Below the pieces are notes generated by a model. That model was not told the origin of the DNA and ran no database searches. It saw only the letters and a list, made by a program, of their open reading frames with translations. From Microbacterium sp. SORGH_AS_0428 (GTDB taxonomy: Bacteria > Actinomycetota > Actinomycetes > Actinomycetales > Microbacteriaceae), in NCBI RefSeq assembly GCF_031453615.1, contig NZ_JAVIZT010000001.1, positions 3,162,001 through 3,226,000 of the forward strand: a DNA stretch of 64,000 bases, written 5' to 3'. The position numbers and the translations under genes are program-made. This document shows, in pieces, positions 8,735-17,666 of this stretch (position 1 is its first letter; every line of letters starts with the position of its first letter).

Positions 8735-8918
8735 CGGTGCGGGAGAGCCTCGGAGATCTTGTCCGAGCACCGAAGGAGCAAGCCTCCCCGCCAATCTCTC
8801 AGGTACGCGTACCGCCCCGGTCGGGCGACTCTGAAAAGCGATCCTCGCGGATCCGCCGACGGTGAAAGATCGCGCTCCGCGTGTTCGAAACTCTCAGGCC
8901 CATGACAGAGGGGGAGTT
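8735..8918 (+). promoter_or_regulatory. Tandem glycine riboswitch
   Basis: Two glycine aptamers in a row occupy most of the gap before gcvT. Aptamer I shows GCGGGAGAG (8739-8747), CCGAAGGAGCAA (8770-8781), AATCTCTCAGG (8792-8802) and CGACTCTG (8826-8833). Aptamer II repeats the pattern, with AACTCTCAGG near 8889-8898 and GACAGAGGGG near 8904-8913. These are the conserved core elements of the gcvT-motif RNA. Glycine binding normally turns on the glycine cleavage genes that follow. The region between aptamer II and the gcvT start is short (about 40 bases), which favours control of translation or a very short terminator. Confidence 0.92.
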
Positions 8919-8957
8919 CTCAGGCCCTCGCCTACCCGCATCCACCCGGGAGAACTC

Positions 8958-10154
8958 ATGACCGATCCACGCTCCACCCCGCTCCGAGACCGCCACGAGG
9001 CGGCCGGAGCCGCCTTCACGGACTTCGGCGGATGGCTCATGCCCGTGCGGTACGGGTCCGATCTCGCGGAGCACCGCGCCGTGCGCGAGGCGGCGGGGCT
9101 GTTCGACATCTCGCACATGGCGGAGTTCCTCGTGACGGGCGCGCACGCGGGAGCCTTCCTCGACTACGCGCTCGCCGCACGGCACTCGGGAATGCGGCTC
9201 GGCAAGGCGAAGTACTCGCTCGTGCTCGCCGCAGACGGCGGCATCGTCGACGACGTCATCGTCTACCGCCTGGCCGACGACTGGTTCATCGTGATCGCGA
9301 ACGCCGGCAACCACGCTGCGGTCACCGAGGCGCTCGCCGACGCCCGCGCCTCCTTCACACCGCCCGCGCCCGCCGTGGCCGCCGACGGGTCGTTCGGATT
9401 CATCCCCGGCGCGCACGTCACCGTCGAGGATGCGTCGGACGATTCCGCGCTGCTGGCCCTGCAGGGCCCGGCGGCGATCGCGGTGCTCGAGGCGCTGCCG
9501 GACCTGGAGCTCGCCGAACCCGCGCGGCGTCAGGGCGATGCGCCGACGCCATGGAGCTTCGACGAGCTCGGCTACTACAGCGTGCGCGCGGCGGTCTTCG
9601 CCGGGCAGCCGGTGCTGATCCTGCGCACCGGCTACACGGGCGAGGACGGCGTCGAGCTCCTCCTGGGCGCGAGCGCGGCGGGAGAGCTGTGGGACGCCCT
9701 CCTGGCAGCGGGGGAGCCTTTCGGTCTCGTTCCCGCGGGCCTGGCCGCGCGCGACACCCTGCGCCTCGAAGCGGGGATGCCGCTGTACGGGCACGAGCTG
9801 AGCCGCGACGTGCGGCCCGCGCAGGCGGGCCTCGGACATGTCGTGGCCGCCGACAAGGACGCCTTCGTCGGCAAGGGGGCGACCGAGCCCGCATCCGGCG
9901 CGCGTGTTCTGGTCGCCCTCGTCTCCGAGGGCAAGCGCGCGGGGCGCGCGGGCTATCCGGTCCTCGATGCCGAAGGCGCCGTGATCGGCGAGATCACGAG
10001 CGGTGCGCTCAGCCCCACCCTCGGGCACCCGATCGCGTTCGCCTACGTCGACGGCGATCGGAGCCTCGTCGGCACAGAACTGTTCATCGATGTACGCGGC
10101 ACGCGAATCCCCGCGACCGTGACCGAACCGCCCTTCTACCGGAGGAAGAAATGA
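8958..10154 (+). CDS. gcvT: Glycine cleavage system T protein (aminomethyltransferase)
   Basis: Transfers the aminomethyl group from lipoylated GcvH to tetrahydrofolate, releasing ammonia. The 398 residues show [50 protein letters not shown] (read in two blocks) and [20 protein letters not shown], all standard for GcvT. ATG 8958 has GGGAGAA just upstream and follows the riboswitch. The stop overlaps the gcvH start (ATGA). Cytosolic. Confidence 0.97.
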   Translation: MTDPRSTPLRDRHEAAGAAFTDFGGWLMPVRYGSDLAEHRAVREAAGLFDISHMAEFLVTGAHAGAFLDYALAARHSGMRLGKAKYSLVLAADGGIVDDVIVYRLADDWFIVIANAGNHAAVTEALADARASFTPPAPAVAADGSFGFIPGAHVTVEDASDDSALLALQGPAAIAVLEALPDLELAEPARRQGDAPTPWSFDELGYYSVRAAVFAGQPVLILRTGYTGEDGVELLLGASAAGELWDALLAAGEPFGLVPAGLAARDTLRLEAGMPLYGHELSRDVRPAQAGLGHVVAADKDAFVGKGATEPASGARVLVALVSEGKRAGRAGYPVLDAEGAVIGEITSGALSPTLGHPIAFAYVDGDRSLVGTELFIDVRGTRIPATVTEPPFYRRKK

Positions 10155-10531
10155 CCGTCGATCCCACCACGCTGTCCTACACCGCAGAGCACGAGTGGGT
10201 GCTGATCGAAGGCGGCGTCGCCACCTTCGGCATCACCGATTACGCCGCCGAACAGCTCGGCGACGTCGTCTTCGTCGACCTTCCCGCGATCGACGCGCCC
10301 GTCGTCGCCGGGCAGGTCTGCGGCGAGATCGAGTCGACCAAGTCGGTGGGCGAGCTGTACGCGCCCCTCAGCGGACGTGTCATCCAGGTCAACGGCGAGG
10401 TCGACTCCGATCCCTCGCTCGTCAACGCCGACCCCTACGGCGCGTGGCTCGTGCGCATCGAGCTCGACGGCGAGAGCGCACCCCTGCTCGACCGCGCCGG
10501 GTACGAGGCGCTCATCGAGGGCGCCGCGTGA
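10151..10531 (+). CDS. gcvH: Glycine cleavage system H protein (lipoyl carrier)
   Basis: A 126-residue lipoyl-domain protein that shuttles the methylamine group between GcvP and GcvT. The lipoylated lysine is Lys64 in [15 protein letters not shown], the usual position. The start overlaps gcvT and the stop overlaps gcvP (GTGA), so all three proteins should be made in a coupled way. No lipoate ligase or L protein gene is in the window. Confidence 0.97.
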   Translation: MTVDPTTLSYTAEHEWVLIEGGVATFGITDYAAEQLGDVVFVDLPAIDAPVVAGQVCGEIESTKSVGELYAPLSGRVIQVNGEVDSDPSLVNADPYGAWLVRIELDGESAPLLDRAGYEALIEGAA

Positions 10532-13398
10532 GCGTTCCCTTCACGGCACGCCACATCGGCACGGATGCGACCGCCCAGCGGCACATGCTCGATGCGCTGG
10601 GATACGCGAGCGTCGATGCGCTGGTGCGGACGGCGGTTCCCGCATCCGTCCACGGGGCCCCGCGCGCCACGAGCAGCATCCCGGACGCGGCCACCGAGGC
10701 CCAGGCTCTGGCCGAGCTCCGCGCGCTCGCCGATGCGAACCGCCCGGCACGCGCGATGATCGGCCTCGGTTACTACGATACGTTCACGCCCGCGGTCATC
10801 GCCCGCAACGTCTTCGAGAACCCGTCCTGGTACACCGCCTACACGCCCTACCAGCCCGAGATCTCGCAGGGCCGGCTCGAGGCGCTCATCAACTTCCAGA
10901 CGATGGTGACCGACCTCACGGGCCTCGCCACGGCGGGCGCGTCCATGCTGGACGAGGCGACGGCCGTCGTCGAGGGGATGCTGGTGGCGCGCCGCGCCTC
11001 GAAGTCCTCGTCCGACGTCTTCCTGGTCGACGCCGACGCGCTTCCGCAGACCAAGGCGCTGCTGCACCACCGCGCCGGCGCCGTCGGCATCGAGATCCGC
11101 GAGATCGACACCCGCACCTGGGAGCCGGGCGCCGCATCCGACGCCGTCTTCGGCGCCTTCGTGCAGTATCCCGGAGCCAGCGGCCGCGTGTGGGATCCCA
11201 CGGAGCTCGTCGCCGACGTTCAGGCGCAGGGCGGTCTCGTGGTGGTCGCGGCCGACCTGCTCGCGCTCACCCTCCTGCGCTCGCCGGGATCGTTCGGCGC
11301 CGACATCGTCGCGGGCACCACGCAGCGCTTCGGCGTTCCGCTCGGCTTCGGCGGACCCCACGCCGGCTACCTCGCCGTGCGCGCGGGGCTGGAGCGTCAG
11401 CTTCCCGGCCGCCTCGTCGGGGTCTCGCAGGATGCGGCGGGCCACCCCGCCTACCGGCTCGCGCTGCAGACGCGAGAGCAGCACATCCGCCGCGAGAAAG
11501 CCACATCCAACATCTGCACCGCGCAGGTGCTGCTGGCCGTCATGGCGGCGATGTACGCGGTCTACCACGGTCCCGAGGGCCTGCGCGCGATCGCGACCGA
11601 CGTGGCCCGCAAGGCGCAGGCGCTCGCCGACACGCTGCGCGCCGGCGGCCTCGAGGTCGTGCACGACGCGCTCTTCGACACGCTGCGCGTCGTCGTCCCC
11701 GGCACCGCGGAACGCGTCATCGAGCGCGCCCGCCGCCGCGGCTACCAGCTTTTCTTCGCAGACGAGGCGACGGTGGGGATCTCGGTCGACGAGACGACCA
11801 CGGTCGCCGACCTCACCGCCGTGGCGGGCGCGTTCGGGCTGCCCGACGAGAGCGTGATCGACGTCGAAGCGGCGGTGCCCCTGGCCGGGGTCGCACCCGA
11901 TCTCCATCGCCGTGACGAGTTCCTCACGCATCCGGTCTTCCACTCGCACCGCTCGGAGACCGCGATGATGCGGTACCTGAAGACTCTCGCCGACCGCGAC
12001 TACGCGCTCGATCGCGGGATGATCCCGCTCGGCTCGTGCACCATGAAGCTGAACGCCGCCACCGAGATGGCCGCGGTGTCGTGGCCCGAGTTCTCCCGCG
12101 TGCATCCCTTCGCGCCCGAGGCGGACGTGCGGGGGACTCTCGCCCTGATCGAGCAGCTGGAGACCTGGCTCGCCGAGGTCACCGGCTACGACGCGGTCTC
12201 GCTGCAGCCCAACGCCGGCTCGCAGGGGGAGCTGGCGGGGCTACTCGCGATCCGCGGCTACCACCTCGCGAACGACGAGGCGCAGCGCACCGTGTGCCTC
12301 ATCCCGTCGTCGGCTCACGGCACGAACGCCGCATCCGCCGTGCTCGCGGGGATGCGGGTTGTCGTGGTCGCCTGCGATGAGGCGGGCAACGTCGACCTCG
12401 ACGACCTGCACGCCAAGATCGCGCAGCACGCCGACGAGCTGGGCGCGCTCATGATCACGTATCCGTCCACGCACGGCGTGTACGAGCACGAGGTGCTCGC
12501 CATCACGCAGGCCGTGCACGACGCGGGCGGCCAGGTGTACATCGACGGCGCGAACCTCAACGCGCTCCTCGGCTTCGCGCGGTTCGGCGATCTCGGGGGC
12601 GACGTCTCGCACCTGAACCTGCACAAGACCTTCGCGATCCCGCACGGGGGTGGCGGACCGGGTGTCGGCCCCGTCGCCGCGAAGGCGCACCTCGCGCCGT
12701 ACCTCCCCTCACACCCGCTCGCACAGCGCGCCGACCACGCGGGCGGCTTCGTCTTCGAGGGCGGTCCGGTGTCGGCTGCGCCCTACGGCTCGGCATCGAT
12801 CCTGCCGATCTCCTGGGCCTACGTGCGGATGATGGGCGCAGCGGGTCTGGGCGAGGCGACCGGTGCCGCCGTGCTGTCGGCGAACTACATCGCCCATCGG
12901 CTGAAGGCGCACTTCCCCGTGCTGTACGCCGGCGAGGCGGGGCTGGTGGCGCACGAGTGCATCCTGGATCTGCGCCCCCTCCGCGAGCGCACGGGGATCA
13001 CGGTCGACGACGTCGCCAAGCGGCTCATCGACTACGGATTCCACGCACCGACGATGTCGTTCCCCGTCGCGGGCACGCTCATGGTCGAGCCCACCGAGTC
13101 CGAGGACCTCGCCGAGATCGAGCGCTTCATCGAGGCGATGATCCAGATCGCCGCCGAGGCGGAGCAGGTCGGCGCCGGTCGCTGGCCGGCAGCCGACAAT
13201 CCGCTCGTGGGCGCCCCGCACACGGCGCAGTCGGTCATCAGCGGCGAGTGGACGCATCCGTACTCGCGCGAGGAGGCGGTCTATCCCGTTCCGTCGCTCG
13301 TGCGCTCGAAGTACTGGCCCCCGGTGCGTCGTATCGACAACGCCTACGGTGACCGCAATCTCGTGTGCGCCTGCCCGCCCCCGGAGGCTTTCGCCTGA
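10528..13398 (+). CDS. gcvP: Glycine dehydrogenase (decarboxylating), P protein
   Basis: PLP enzyme that decarboxylates glycine and passes the aminomethyl group to GcvH. At 956 residues it is the single-chain form with both the N-terminal (inactive) and C-terminal (catalytic) halves. Recognisable blocks are [55 protein letters not shown] and the PLP lysine in [18 protein letters not shown]. The GTG start overlaps the gcvH stop by 4 bases. A palindromic repeat begins 15 bases after its stop and may end the transcript. Confidence 0.97.
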   Translation: MSVPFTARHIGTDATAQRHMLDALGYASVDALVRTAVPASVHGAPRATSSIPDAATEAQALAELRALADANRPARAMIGLGYYDTFTPAVIARNVFENPSWYTAYTPYQPEISQGRLEALINFQTMVTDLTGLATAGASMLDEATAVVEGMLVARRASKSSSDVFLVDADALPQTKALLHHRAGAVGIEIREIDTRTWEPGAASDAVFGAFVQYPGASGRVWDPTELVADVQAQGGLVVVAADLLALTLLRSPGSFGADIVAGTTQRFGVPLGFGGPHAGYLAVRAGLERQLPGRLVGVSQDAAGHPAYRLALQTREQHIRREKATSNICTAQVLLAVMAAMYAVYHGPEGLRAIATDVARKAQALADTLRAGGLEVVHDALFDTLRVVVPGTAERVIERARRRGYQLFFADEATVGISVDETTTVADLTAVAGAFGLPDESVIDVEAAVPLAGVAPDLHRRDEFLTHPVFHSHRSETAMMRYLKTLADRDYALDRGMIPLGSCTMKLNAATEMAAVSWPEFSRVHPFAPEADVRGTLALIEQLETWLAEVTGYDAVSLQPNAGSQGELAGLLAIRGYHLANDEAQRTVCLIPSSAHGTNAASAVLAGMRVVVVACDEAGNVDLDDLHAKIAQHADELGALMITYPSTHGVYEHEVLAITQAVHDAGGQVYIDGANLNALLGFARFGDLGGDVSHLNLHKTFAIPHGGGGPGVGPVAAKAHLAPYLPSHPLAQRADHAGGFVFEGGPVSAAPYGSASILPISWAYVRMMGAAGLGEATGAAVLSANYIAHRLKAHFPVLYAGEAGLVAHECILDLRPLRERTGITVDDVAKRLIDYGFHAPTMSFPVAGTLMVEPTESEDLAEIERFIEAMIQIAAEAEQVGAGRWPAADNPLVGAPHTAQSVISGEWTHPYSREEAVYPVPSLVRSKYWPPVRRIDNAYGDRNLVCACPPPEAFA

Positions 13399-13413
13399 TC
13401 CGCCGTCCCACTT

Positions 13414-13488
13414 CCCGCGAGACAGCATTTCGAGCACGAGATCACGGGGTTTACCCGTGATCTCGTGATGAAGATGCAGTCTCGCGGG
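13414..13488. repeat. 75-bp palindromic repeat, copy A
   Basis: A long imperfect palindrome between gcvP and the DUF559 gene. The inner stem is a perfect 13-bp pairing, ACGAGATCACGGG (13436-13448) with CCCGTGATCTCGT (13454-13466), around a GTTTA loop. The outer ends CCCGCGAGAC and GTCTCGCGGG also pair, with a mismatched middle. Copy B at 14638-14712 has the same length and the same arm sequence. It could also serve as a bidirectional terminator for the two convergent genes, although there is no T-tract. Confidence 0.85.
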
Positions 13489-13526
13489 GACGGAAGTCGC
13501 CCGTGCAGGGGGCACGGGCACCGCCG

Positions 13527-14495
13527 TCAGCGCAGGGCGCGGGCGAGGGCATGGAGCGCGAGCGCGTCGGGCGTGCGCTCGCGCCGGACGCCGGCCGCAT
13601 CCAGGATCGCGCCCAGGCGTTCCGGCTCGCGGACGTCTGCCCATCCCCACCGCGCGAAGCCGTGGACGCGACGACGGATGCGGTCCTCCCGCCGCTTCTC
13701 GTCCTGCAGCGCGCGCACCGGGTCGCCGAAGCGGCCGTCGTACTTCAGCAGGCCGTCGGCCTCTCCCACGGCGCCGACCTCCGGCCACGCGAAGTCGGCG
13801 CGGTCAGCGGCGACACCGCCGCCGTGCACGAGCCACTGCAGTTCGGGCGTCGCGAAGCCCAGCCACTCGATGGCGGCCCGGCTGAGCGATTCGAGCGTCG
13901 TCTCGGCGCGCGGATCCGCGCGATGCAGTGCCCAACGCGCGAGCCGACGGCCACGGCTCGAGGGTGCGAGCTCGTTGTGCGCCACGAGGATCTCCGTCGT
14001 CAGGTCCGGATGCGCGCGCAGGGTGGCGTCGGCGACGTTGAGCGCGAGGGCGGGGTTGCGTGCCCGCGCCAGTGCGACAGCGGTCTCGATAGGCCCGGTC
14101 GTGAGGATGCCGCCTTCATCCGTGACCTCGACGCCGCCCCGGCACGTGTGGACGCGCACCCCTTCGGCCTGCCGTGACGTGCCGTGCGCCGGCCTGAGGA
14201 TGTGCACCTCCGCGGCTTCGCCCACGAGCGGGATGCCGCGCAGCGCCGCCGCCGACTCGAGTGCGAACACCGCATCCGGGATCAGAAGCGCCACGGCGTG
14301 CACGCGCGCGAGGTAGCGATCCCAGGGTGCGAGGGTGTTCCACGCCAGCGCCGGGGCGTACACGCCGCGGTGCACGCGCACGATGTCACCGCGGCGCAGC
14401 GCGAGGTCGGGGCGGTGCATGTCGTGCGCGCGCAGCAACGGCGCGGGAGAGGGGAGCAGCTGCGCGCCGGTGCGCAAGGGAATGGGCTGGGTCAT
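13527..14495 (-). CDS. AbiEi-like winged helix + DUF559 (Vsr-like endonuclease fold) protein
   Basis: 322 residues. The N-terminus (about 12-50, ending RGDIVRVHRGVYAP) resembles the AbiEi-type antitoxin winged helix. The C-terminal part (about 195-290) resembles the DUF559 branch of PD-(D/E)XK nucleases: a helix with ETTLESLSR, then Asp234 in DRADFAWPE and Glu245/Asp247 in GEADG followed by KYD. Such proteins are common and poorly characterised in actinobacteria. ATG 14495 is chosen with GGGA upstream; an upstream in-frame GTG/ATG at 14558 is possible. No partner toxin (AbiEii) is adjacent. The gene lies alone between two identical-length palindromes, suggesting an independent insertion unit. 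Function unknown. Confidence 0.75.
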   Translation of the reverse strand: MTQPIPLRTGAQLLPSPAPLLRAHDMHRPDLALRRGDIVRVHRGVYAPALAWNTLAPWDRYLARVHAVALLIPDAVFALESAAALRGIPLVGEAAEVHILRPAHGTSRQAEGVRVHTCRGGVEVTDEGGILTTGPIETAVALARARNPALALNVADATLRAHPDLTTEILVAHNELAPSSRGRRLARWALHRADPRAETTLESLSRAAIEWLGFATPELQWLVHGGGVAADRADFAWPEVGAVGEADGLLKYDGRFGDPVRALQDEKRREDRIRRRVHGFARWGWADVREPERLGAILDAAGVRRERTPDALALHALARALR

Positions 14496-14637
14496 CGTCC
14501 CACGCTGCGCGCAGCGGTTGGTCCCGCGCGGGGCTGATCCCGCATCCGTGCGCGACACCCCGACGCGGGCCGGCTGTGCAGGGCCGGTCCCGATGCACCC
14601 GCCCGCTCCCGCAGTGGCGGCCGCACCGCGCGTTGAT

Positions 14638-14712
14638 CCCGCGAGACTGCATTCTCAGCACGAGATCACTGTCATTACCCGTGATCTCGTGCTCGAAATG
14701 CAGTCCCGCGGG
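14638..14712. repeat. 75-bp palindromic repeat, copy B
   Basis: Second copy of the palindrome. The inner stem AGCACGAGATCAC (14657-14669) pairs perfectly with GTGATCTCGTGCT (14681-14693) around an 11-base loop. The outer ends CCCGCGAGACTGCATT and AATGCAGTCCCGCGGG pair with one mismatch. Its right arm, reversed, matches the left arm of copy A almost base for base (GCATTTCGAGCACGAGATCA is shared). It sits between the start of the DUF559 gene and the stop of the CPBP gene. A short 14-bp tandem duplication (14707-14734) overlaps its end. Confidence 0.85.
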
Positions 14713-14763
14713 AAGGGGGCCGCGGGAAGGGGGTCGCGCGAAGCGAGAGGAGGGATGCGGCGG

Positions 14764-15594
14764 CTAGAAGATCCCGGGCCAGAGGGACGCCACGAGGGGG
14801 TAGCCCACGAAGGCGAACACATCGATCAGGGTGTGCGCGATGACGAGGGGCATCACTCGGCCCCAGCGCCGGTAGCACCAGCCGAACACGACGCCCATCG
14901 CGAAGTTGCCGACCACCGAACCCACGCCCTGGTAGGCGTGGTAGGCGCCGCGCAACGCCGCTGTCGCGAGGATGATGGACCACCAGCCCCATCCGAGACG
15001 GCGCAGGCGATCGAAGAGGTAGCCGAGGAAGATGACCTCTTCGGTGAGGCCCGCTCGCGCGGCCGAGAGCAGCAGCAGCGGCACGGTGTACCAGGCCGCA
15101 TCCAGGGGTGAGGCGACGACGCCCACGGTGATGCCCGCGAGGCGCCCGGCGACGTAGAGGGCGATCCCCGGGATGCCGATGATCGCGATCAGTGCGACGC
15201 CGAGCCCGAGATCGCCGCCGAAGCGGCGGAAGTCGAGGCCGATCCGTCGCAGCGCATTGGTCCCGGGTTCCCAGAGCAGGTACACCACGAGCGCGACGAG
15301 CGCGAGCGAGAAGAAGATGTCGAGCAGCTGGTAGAGGGCGTCCCAGAGCGCCTCGGCGTCGCGCGCCGGATTGAGCTGGGTCTGCTGCGCGGAGATCGCC
15401 TGGTTCTCCCGCAGCGAGCGCTGCAGGGTGCGGATGAAGGAGAGCACCGAGTACAGCGCGGACTTGCCGACCGTCACCGCCAGCACGAGCCAGATCTCCC
15501 ACCGCACGCGGGAACGGGCGGACCCTGTCGCACGCGGCGGATCGAAAGCCCTCACGGTGCGCCAGAACGGTTCGCGCGCGGGCAGGGTCGTCAT
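14764..15594 (-). CDS. CPBP family intramembrane metalloprotease-like protein
   Basis: 276 residues with about seven membrane segments. CPBP (Abi/CAAX protease) motifs are visible: TEEVIFLGYL (motif 1), ALRGAYHAYQG with the motif-2 histidine, NFAMGVVFG (motif 3) and IAHTLIDV (motif 4). Motif 1 normally reads EExxxR; here the arginine position is Leu, so activity is uncertain. ATG 15594 is selected because the longer frame adds a non-hydrophobic, arginine-rich leader. It is divergent from the lipoprotein gene at 15726. Possible roles are prenyl-protein or bacteriocin-immunity proteolysis, neither supported by context. Confidence 0.82.
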   Translation of the reverse strand: MTTLPAREPFWRTVRAFDPPRATGSARSRVRWEIWLVLAVTVGKSALYSVLSFIRTLQRSLRENQAISAQQTQLNPARDAEALWDALYQLLDIFFSLALVALVVYLLWEPGTNALRRIGLDFRRFGGDLGLGVALIAIIGIPGIALYVAGRLAGITVGVVASPLDAAWYTVPLLLLSAARAGLTEEVIFLGYLFDRLRRLGWGWWSIILATAALRGAYHAYQGVGSVVGNFAMGVVFGWCYRRWGRVMPLVIAHTLIDVFAFVGYPLVASLWPGIF

Positions 15595-15664
15595 CCGCTC
15601 AGCTTGGCATAGCGGATGCGGGCCGAGCCCGCTTTCGAGAGCGCTCAGATTGCGCGCATAGGGT

Positions 15665-15683
15665 GTGTGCGGCTTACGCACAC
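15665..15683. promoter_or_regulatory. Inverted repeat between divergent genes
   Basis: GTGTGCG-gctta-CGCACAC is a perfect 7-bp inverted repeat with a 5-base centre, located 71 bases before the CPBP start and 43 before the lipoprotein start. It may be an operator for either gene; no regulator is encoded beside it. Confidence 0.35.
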
Positions 15684-15725
15684 GACCGCGTGCGGCATCA
15701 CGCCCGCCGCGCAGAAGGAGGACGG

Positions 15726-17471
15726 ATGCGGCGTCGCGCGCTCGTGACCACCCTGGCTCTGATCGGCCTGCTGGCGGGCGTGGTGGTCGGTTGCTCGGCC
15801 GACGAGGACCGCGTCGTGCCTGGCTCGTCTCTGACCGTGGCCACGGCCGCGCCCGTGACCTCGCTCAACCCGCTCGTTCTGGGGCAGGACAGCGCCGCCG
15901 ACCGTGATCTCGCGGCGCTGACGTCGGGCAGTTTCTGGCAGCGCGAGGCCGACGGAACCCGCTCGGCGAACGAACGGTTCGGCACCGTCCGCGTTCTCTC
16001 GCGCGACCCGTTCACCGTCCGCTACACGCTCGATGCCTCGGCGACCTGGTCCGACGGCGCAGCGGTCGACGCCGCCGACCTGCTGCTCACGTGGGTCGCG
16101 CGCACGACGCACCGCACGGATGCCGCCGGCGAGACGCACTGGGATGCGGGCGCCGGCGCAGGCCAGGCCCTCGACCTCGTCTCGCAGGTCCCCGAGATCG
16201 GCGACGACGGACGCAGCGTGACCCTGGTCTACGACACGCCGTACGCGGACTGGCAGCTCGCCTTCGACGCGCCGCCGGTGGCCGCTCACGTCCTGGTCGA
16301 TCTCGCCTACCCGGGGCGCTACGCGGATGCCGCGGCGGCCAAGACAGCCTTCACGGATGCGGTCCGGGCCGGCGATCTGGACTGGCTCGCGCCCGTGTCG
16401 CGCGCCTTCCGCGAGGACTTCCGTCTCGACGGCGACCTCCCGGCCGCGGCGCGGGTCACGGCCGGCGCGTACGACATCGCGCGTATCGCCGACGAGGGCC
16501 GGTCGATCGATCTGACCGCCGCGGATCGTGCGAGCGCCGCGCGCGTCGAGCGGGTGCAGGTGCGGGCGATGCAGGACCCGGCCGAACGCGTCGCGGCCGT
16601 CGCCGGTGGTGGGGCGGATCTGGCCGCGGCGGCGGCGGACGAGGGTCTCGTCGACGCGGCGACCGCTGCTGGCCGCTCCCGCGTGTCAGCGGGGGACGCC
16701 TTCGACCATCTCGATCTGCAGACCGCGGGCGGGGGAGTGTTCGATCCGGCATCGTACGGCGGGGATGCGGATCGCGCGCACCGCGCCCGTGCCGCGTTCT
16801 TGTCGACGGTTCCGCGGCAGCAGATGCTGGACGACCTCGTGCGTCCGCTGCTCGCCGCCGAGCCCCTGAGGCAGGGCATGATCGAGGCCGGAGGGCAGGC
16901 GGTCGCCGCGTCGCCCTCGTCGACGCCCGACAGCGCGGCCCCGCCGGCGACGGATGCGGCCGGGCTGACCGTTCGCGTGCTGTACCCGGCGGGCGATGAG
17001 CGCCGAGCCGCGGAGTTCGCCCTCATGTCCGAGTCCGCGTCCCGTGCGGGCGTCACCCTCGTCGATGTCTCCTCGCCGGACTGGGGCGATGTGCTGCGCG
17101 GCCAGCCGGGTGCGTACGACGCCGCCCTGTTCGCCTGGAGTCCCGACCCCGCGGCGACCGTGGCGCAGGCGACGGTGTTCCACACCGCGGCGGTGCAGAA
17201 CGTGTACGGCTGGAGTGACGAGGAGGTCGACGCGCTGGTCGTCGATGCGTCGTCCGCCCTGGACCGCACGCAGCGCGATCAGCTTCTGTCCCGGTTGGAC
17301 GAGGCCGTCTCCGACAGGGCGTGGGCGCTGCCCCTGTTCGCCGTGCCGCAGCTCACGGTGTGGTCCGACGCGCTCGCGGGGCCTCCGGCCGAGGTGTCGG
17401 GCGATCGCATCCTCGCAACGTTCGCGTCGTGGCGCCCCTCGTCCGACCGAGCGGGACCGACCGGGGAATAG
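15726..17471 (+). CDS. Peptide/nickel-type ABC transporter substrate-binding lipoprotein (SBP family 5)
   Basis: 581 residues beginning with a lipoprotein signal peptide; the lipobox ends in VVVGC with Cys23. The body has the family 5 layout: LTVATAAPVTSLNPL, then a TWSDGAAVDAADLLLTW block typical of dipeptide/oligopeptide-binding proteins, and a C-terminal lobe near AWALPLFAVPQLTVWSDALA. ATG 15726 has GAAGGAGGA directly upstream. It lacks its own permease genes and sits about 190 bases upstream of a second binding protein that heads a full transporter. It may share that transporter or act alone. Outer face of the membrane. Confidence 0.88.
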   Translation: MRRRALVTTLALIGLLAGVVVGCSADEDRVVPGSSLTVATAAPVTSLNPLVLGQDSAADRDLAALTSGSFWQREADGTRSANERFGTVRVLSRDPFTVRYTLDASATWSDGAAVDAADLLLTWVARTTHRTDAAGETHWDAGAGAGQALDLVSQVPEIGDDGRSVTLVYDTPYADWQLAFDAPPVAAHVLVDLAYPGRYADAAAAKTAFTDAVRAGDLDWLAPVSRAFREDFRLDGDLPAAARVTAGAYDIARIADEGRSIDLTAADRASAARVERVQVRAMQDPAERVAAVAGGGADLAAAAADEGLVDAATAAGRSRVSAGDAFDHLDLQTAGGGVFDPASYGGDADRAHRARAAFLSTVPRQQMLDDLVRPLLAAEPLRQGMIEAGGQAVAASPSSTPDSAAPPATDAAGLTVRVLYPAGDERRAAEFALMSESASRAGVTLVDVSSPDWGDVLRGQPGAYDAALFAWSPDPAATVAQATVFHTAAVQNVYGWSDEEVDALVVDASSALDRTQRDQLLSRLDEAVSDRAWALPLFAVPQLTVWSDALAGPPAEVSGDRILATFASWRPSSDRAGPTGE

Positions 17472-17569
17472 TTCCGGCCCCCGCGGCTGCGTGTCGTCGG
17501 CAGGCTTTAGCAATGTGCTCGGTTCGCGCGGGGGTTCGTTAAGGGTGTGTAACTATTCGCGCGGTCGTT

Positions 17570-17598
17570 TTGACCAAGCAGTGGGTCGTGCTTAGTGT
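17570..17598 (+). promoter_or_regulatory. Promoter of the peptide-binding protein gene
   Basis: TTGACC (17570-17575) and TAGTGT (17593-17598) are separated by 17 bases, a good housekeeping-sigma arrangement. It gives a leader of about 60 bases before GTG 17667, which has AGGAGGA upstream. Confidence 0.65.
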
Positions 17599-17666
17599 TT
17601 CGGTATCCGCGGCACGATGCTCTCACAGCTCGTCGTGCCTGCATCATCCCTTTTCCAGGAGGAATA

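Noticed and set aside
10435..12105. Long minus-strand open frames opposite gcvP, and similar ones opposite typA, adnA and the ABC ATPase
   Set aside because: Antisense shadows without start signals, motifs or sensible composition.
13527..14495. Reading the AbiEi/DUF559 gene as an AbiE-type toxin-antitoxin pair
   Set aside because: No AbiEii nucleotidyltransferase toxin is adjacent; the nuclease-like domain is in the same protein, so a two-gene system is unsupported.
14707..14734. A 14-bp tandem duplication (CGCGGGAAGGGGG plus one base)
   Set aside because: Only two full copies in a G-rich spacer; too short to be treated as a functional repeat or CRISPR.
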